From: Paracoccaceae bacterium
GTDB taxonomy: Bacteria; Pseudomonadota; Alphaproteobacteria; Rhodobacterales; Rhodobacteraceae
NCBI GenBank assembly: GCA_003551745.1
Contig: PUNI01000083.1
Location: 1 to 9,215 of the forward strand
Direction of reading: 5' to 3'
Length of the DNA: 9,215 nt
The translations under genes and the position numbers were made by a program. Shown in pieces: positions 6,401 to 9,215 of the stretch. The notes beneath the pieces are model-generated. The model saw only the letters and a program-made list of their open reading frames with translations. It was not told where the DNA came from and searched no databases. Within the stretch, counting starts at the first letter, position 1; every line of letters begins with the position of its first letter.

Positions 6401-6919
6401 ATGGCGCCCGGCCCGCGCAGAGCGGCGCAGGCATCGAACGGAAGCGCGGGGGCAGCGATGGCGGAACGGAGTTTGGGGCGGACGCTGGGAAGCCTGGTTC
6501 TGGCGCTGCTGAACGCGACGCTCCTGCTGGCGGTGCTGTGCCTGTGGCTGGCCTGGGGGGCGCTGTCGGCGGCAGAACGGGCCTCGGGCCAGATCCTGCA
6601 GGCCGCCGAGACGGTGCTGCCCCTGCGCGACGACATCGCCGGGCTGCGCGCAGAGCTGGCCGCGACCCGTGTGGAGATTGCCGCCCTCGGCGCGGGCGCT
6701 GCGGCTGAGGGCGCCGGCCCGGCGGGGCTGCAGGCGCAGTTCGGCCGGCTGGAGGCCGGGGTCGCCGGGCTGACGGAGGCCGTCGGCGCGCTGGCGCCGG
6801 AGAACCCCGAGGCGCTGATCGAGCAGGCCGTCGCCGCGGCCTTCGCGGGCTTCGGCGGCGGGCTGGCGGCCGGCCTCGCGGCCCTGCGGCGCGACCGCGC
6901 GCCGGCCGGTGCGCCCTGA
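6401..6919 (+). CDS. Single-helix membrane-anchored coiled-coil protein, function unknown
   Basis: This 172-aa protein is not recognised as a named family. A basic N-terminal tail (about 1-28) precedes one strong membrane helix (about 29-54). After it come alanine-rich heptad-like segments at about 56-96 and 107-131 and a Gly/Ala-rich tail, so the topology is probably N-in with a periplasmic coiled coil. The ATG at 6401 has GGGGAAGG seven nt upstream, which favours it. An alternative ATG at 6458 (MAERSLG) would trim the tail to a few residues and keep the helix, with only a GGGGG stretch before it. It is 63 bp after the antiporter, suggesting an operon and perhaps an accessory role. Its stop is only 6 bp from the stop of the convergent cardiolipin synthase gene. 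Strong GC codon bias on the coding frame supports a real gene. Confidence 0.72.
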   Translation: MAPGPRRAAQASNGSAGAAMAERSLGRTLGSLVLALLNATLLLAVLCLWLAWGALSAAERASGQILQAAETVLPLRDDIAGLRAELAATRVEIAALGAGAAAEGAGPAGLQAQFGRLEAGVAGLTEAVGALAPENPEALIEQAVAAAFAGFGGGLAAGLAALRRDRAPAGAP

Positions 6920-6925
6920 GCGGCG

Positions 6926-8335
6926 CTAGAGCAGCGGCGCGAAGAGCCGGGCCACCGGTGCACCATAGCGGATCCGGGCCGGCTGCTCGGCGAGCCGGCG
7001 CTCCAGCCGCGTGGCCTTGGTGAAGTCGCGCGCGAGGAAGGCTTCGACCGATGCGGCGAAGCCTTCATCGAAGCCGATGGCCATGGTCTCGAAGTTCAGG
7101 CGGAAGGAGCGGTTGTCGAGATTGGCGGTGCCGATGGCCGCGAAGGCGTCGTCGACCAGCACCACCTTCTGGTGCAGGAACCCCTCCTGATAGCGCCAGA
7201 TCTCCACGCCGGCCTCGGCCAGTTCGTCGAAGCAGTCGAAGGCGGCATACCAGGGCAGGTAGTGGTCGATCATCTCGGGCAGCAGCAGGCGCACCTCGCG
7301 GCCCGCCAGCGCGGCGTGCTTCAGCGCGGTGAGCACGGTGGGGTCGGGCACGCAATAGGGCGAGGCGATCCACACCCGGTGTTGCGCCGCGGCGATGGCG
7401 CTGAAGAAGAAGAGCGTGCCGGTCTCGTCGCTGTCGGCGGGACCCGCGGGCACCAGCAGCGCCGTCATGTCGGCCGGGTCGAGCGGCGCGTCCCAGACCA
7501 GCTGGTCGAGGATCAGCTCGCCCTCCGCCCAGTGCCAGTCTTCCACGAAGGACAGTTGCAGCTGCGACACCACCGGTCCGCGCAGCTCGACATGGGTATC
7601 GCGCCAGGGGCCGAAGACCGGGCTGCGGCCCATGTATTCGTCGCCCACGTTGAGCCCGCCGGTGAAGCCGATGCGGCCGTCCACCACCACCGTCTTGCGG
7701 TGGTTGCGGTAGTTCATCTGCAGCCTCTGCCGGGGCCGGCGCTGGCGGCGCGGATCGGCCACCCGGCCCCCGGCCGCGCGCAGCCCGTCGACATAGGCGC
7801 GGGGCAGCGACTTGCTGCCCACCGCATCGGTCATGAAACGCACGGCGACCCCGCGCGCGGCCGCCGCCGTCAGCCGCGCGTGCAGCGCGCGGCCGAGGTC
7901 GTCGTCATGGACGATGAAGAACTGCACCAGCACATAGCGCTCGGCGGCGTCGATGGCGGCGAAGATGGCATCGAAGGCGGCCTGCCCGTCGATCAGGGGC
8001 ACCAGGGCATTGCCGCGCAGCGCGGGCATGTGGGCCAGCTTCTCGAAGGGCGTGGGGTCGATGCGCGGCGGCGTGTCCGGGCGCAGGGCGGCCTCGAAGC
8101 GGCGCACCCCCTCGACGACCTGCGCGCTGCTCTGGCGCGCGATCACGTAGCCGCGATAGCGGTGATGACCCAGGAAGAGATAGGGAAGCAGGGCGAAGTA
8201 GGGGGCCGAGAGCAGGAACACCACCCAGGCGACCGCCCCCTGCGGCGTGCGCGCCGAGACCACGGCCCGCCACGCGCAATAGACCGCGCAGGCATGAAGC
8301 GTGGCAAGAAAGGCGGCACTGCCGGCGATCAGCAT
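6926..8335 (-). CDS. cls: Cardiolipin synthase, phospholipase D superfamily
   Basis: This 469-aa protein condenses phosphatidylglycerol with a second phospholipid to make cardiolipin at the inner membrane. Two N-terminal helices (about 3-24 and 34-56) form the PLDc_N anchor. Two HKD motifs follow: NHRKTVVVDG with His212, Lys214 and Asp219 plus the GG at 226-227, and FLHQKVVLVDD with His388, Lys390 and Asp395, followed by GTANLDNRSF. Domain order and length are normal for ClsA-type enzymes (about 470-490 aa). The segment just before the first HKD (191-204) is strikingly Arg-rich (seven Arg in 14 residues), which could bind anionic lipid headgroups. The ATG at 8335 starts at the first helix and has GGAGGGG five nt upstream; extension to 8539 would add a hydrophilic stretch across the divergent promoter region. 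It converges on the coiled-coil gene. Confidence 0.95.
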   Translation of the reverse strand: MLIAGSAAFLATLHACAVYCAWRAVVSARTPQGAVAWVVFLLSAPYFALLPYLFLGHHRYRGYVIARQSSAQVVEGVRRFEAALRPDTPPRIDPTPFEKLAHMPALRGNALVPLIDGQAAFDAIFAAIDAAERYVLVQFFIVHDDDLGRALHARLTAAAARGVAVRFMTDAVGSKSLPRAYVDGLRAAGGRVADPRRQRRPRQRLQMNYRNHRKTVVVDGRIGFTGGLNVGDEYMGRSPVFGPWRDTHVELRGPVVSQLQLSFVEDWHWAEGELILDQLVWDAPLDPADMTALLVPAGPADSDETGTLFFFSAIAAAQHRVWIASPYCVPDPTVLTALKHAALAGREVRLLLPEMIDHYLPWYAAFDCFDELAEAGVEIWRYQEGFLHQKVVLVDDAFAAIGTANLDNRSFRLNFETMAIGFDEGFAASVEAFLARDFTKATRLERRLAEQPARIRYGAPVARLFAPLL

Positions 8336-8489
8336 CGACCCCTCCGCAGGGCTGGTTTCGGCTCGCGCGCTTATACGGCATTGCCCGGCCGGTGCCACCC
8401 CGCGCCCGCCGCGCGCCAAGCCCGAGGTTGACCGCGCGGGCGTTTGGCCGCAGCTTCGCGCTGTCCGCCGCCGGCCGATCGGAGAGCCC
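8336..8489. promoter_or_regulatory. Divergent promoter region between cls and the AI-2E transporter gene
   Basis: This 154-bp spacer must hold the start signals for both outward genes. On the minus strand a TATAAG hexamer (8370-8375) is a reasonable -10 for cls, 35 nt from its ATG, but the hexamer 17 nt upstream (GTGGCA) is a poor -35. On the plus strand TTGACC (8428-8433) is a good -35-like hexamer, with only CAGCTT at the matching -10 position. I see no clear palindromic operator. Confidence 0.35.
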
Positions 8490-9215
8490 GTGAAGAATGC
8501 TCCGTTCCTGAACCTCGTGCTGGCCGTGGTGGTCGTCATCGCGGTGGGCTGGCTGCTGGTGGTGGGACGGTCGATCCTGCTGCCGATCGTGATGGCGGTG
8601 ATCTCGGTCTACATCATGGTCTCGATGGTCGAGGCGCTGGCGCGCCTGCCCGGGCTGCGCCACCTGCCCGCCTTCGTGCTGAAGATCCTCGTGCTGGCGG
8701 GCTTCGTCGTCACCTTCATGGCGCTGGCCTTCGTGCTGACCGCGACGGTGCGCGAGATCATCGCGGTGGCGCCCATCTACGAGGCCAATCTGATCGCCCT
8801 CGCCGAAAGCATCGCCGACCGGTTCGGGCTGGAGGTGCAGACCCTGTGGGCCAGCGTCCTCGACGCCACATTCCAGCGGATCGACCTGCAGGCGGTGGCG
8901 CTGGCCGCGCTCGGCGGCTTCGCCTCCGTGGGTTTCACGGTCTTCCTGGTGGTCATCTACGCCGGCTTCCTGCTGGCCGAGCGCGGCAACTTCCCGCAGA
9001 AGATCTCGGCGGCACTGACCGATGAGGCGAGCGCGGCCAAGGCGCTGAAGGTGGTCACCGACATCAACGTGCAGATCCGGCAGTATCTGGCGGTGAAGAC
9101 TCTGATCAACCTGATCCTCGGGGTGATCTCCTTCACCATCCTGCGGCTGCTGGGCGTGGATTTCGCGCTGTTCTGGGCCATTGTCATCGCGCTTCTGAAC
9201 TACATCCCCTATGTC
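8490..9215 (+). CDS. AI-2E family transporter (PF01594/UPF0118); C-terminus off the right edge
   Basis: The visible 242 residues cover the first part of a protein usually about 350 aa long. Two N-terminal helices (about 7-26 and 28-48) are followed by a third (64-86), an extracytoplasmic amphipathic region (about 90-135), a helix at 137-162, a charged linker, and the family signature QIRQYLAVKTLINLILGVIS (195-214), then LLGVDFALFWAIVIALLNYIPYV (split at the window end). Members include TqsA, linked to AI-2 export, but several UPF0118 proteins have been reported to act as Na+/H+ antiporters, so the substrate is open. The start is GTG at 8490 with GGAG at 8481-8484, five nt upstream. A later in-frame ATG falls inside the second helix and would destroy the topology. 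It is divergent from cls. No stop is reached. Confidence 0.92.
   Translation, partial: MKNAPFLNLVLAVVVVIAVGWLLVVGRSILLPIVMAVISVYIMVSMVEALARLPGLRHLPAFVLKILVLAGFVVTFMALAFVLTATVREIIAVAPIYEANLIALAESIADRFGLEVQTLWASVLDATFQRIDLQAVALAALGGFASVGFTVFLVVIYAGFLLAERGNFPQKISAALTDEASAAKALKVVTDINVQIRQYLAVKTLINLILGVISFTILRLLGVDFALFWAIVIALLNYIPYV

Noticed and set aside
6917..6960. Bidirectional terminator between the convergent coiled-coil and cls genes
   Set aside because: Only 6 bp separate the stops and I find no stem followed by a T-run on either strand; short GC repeats there are not distinctive.
8370..8396. Sigma54-like promoter upstream of cls (TGGCAC with GC at the right spacing)
   Set aside because: The GG and GC dinucleotides are correctly spaced, but the -12 element reads GGGCA instead of TTGCA, and such matches are common by chance in DNA this GC-rich.
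7172..8431. A 419-codon open frame on the plus strand
   Set aside because: It is antisense to cls, which has two intact HKD motifs; the product is His/Gly/Arg-rich shadow sequence.

Overview
The window is very GC-rich, with strongly G/C-ending codons and classical purine-rich Shine-Dalgarno sites. Gene content (HdeD-like, DUF2165, an AI-2E family transporter, a PLD-type cardiolipin synthase) fits an alphaproteobacterium, probably of the Rhodobacterales. That placement is inferred from overall style; no rRNA or other marker gene is present. I see no tRNA, rRNA, CRISPR array, insertion sequence or phage module.

Layout. Positions 1-4947 hold six genes, all on the minus strand. In transcription order from the right they are: a 129-aa four-helix membrane protein (holin_4/PF04020-like), a divergent ClC chloride channel/antiporter, a DUF2165 membrane protein, an HdeD-like (DUF308) membrane protein, a soluble protein of unknown function with ABM-like (dimeric alpha-beta barrel) features, and an aldo/keto reductase cut by the left edge. 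A 193-bp divergent spacer (4948-5140) separates these from a plus-strand pair: a CPA2-type cation:proton antiporter and a small single-helix coiled-coil protein. This pair converges, with only 6 bp between stop codons, on a minus-strand cardiolipin synthase (6926-8335). A second divergent spacer (8336-8489) leads to a plus-strand AI-2E family transporter cut by the right edge. No gene-free stretch exceeds 200 bp.

How the genes may work together. Eight of the ten genes encode membrane proteins. Several belong to families tied to proton, ion or envelope homeostasis: HdeD (acid resistance in E. coli), ClC Cl-/H+ exchange, CPA2 cation/H+ exchange, cardiolipin synthesis, and the AI-2E/UPF0118 family, some members of which have been reported as Na+/H+ antiporters. 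The simplest reading is a chromosomal envelope and ion/pH-stress neighbourhood rather than a defence or mobile system. The functional link is inferred from family membership and adjacency only. The most noteworthy sequence details are non-canonical key motifs in the ClC and CPA2 proteins and three short tandem duplications placed exactly at gene boundaries, one of which duplicates the ClC start codon.
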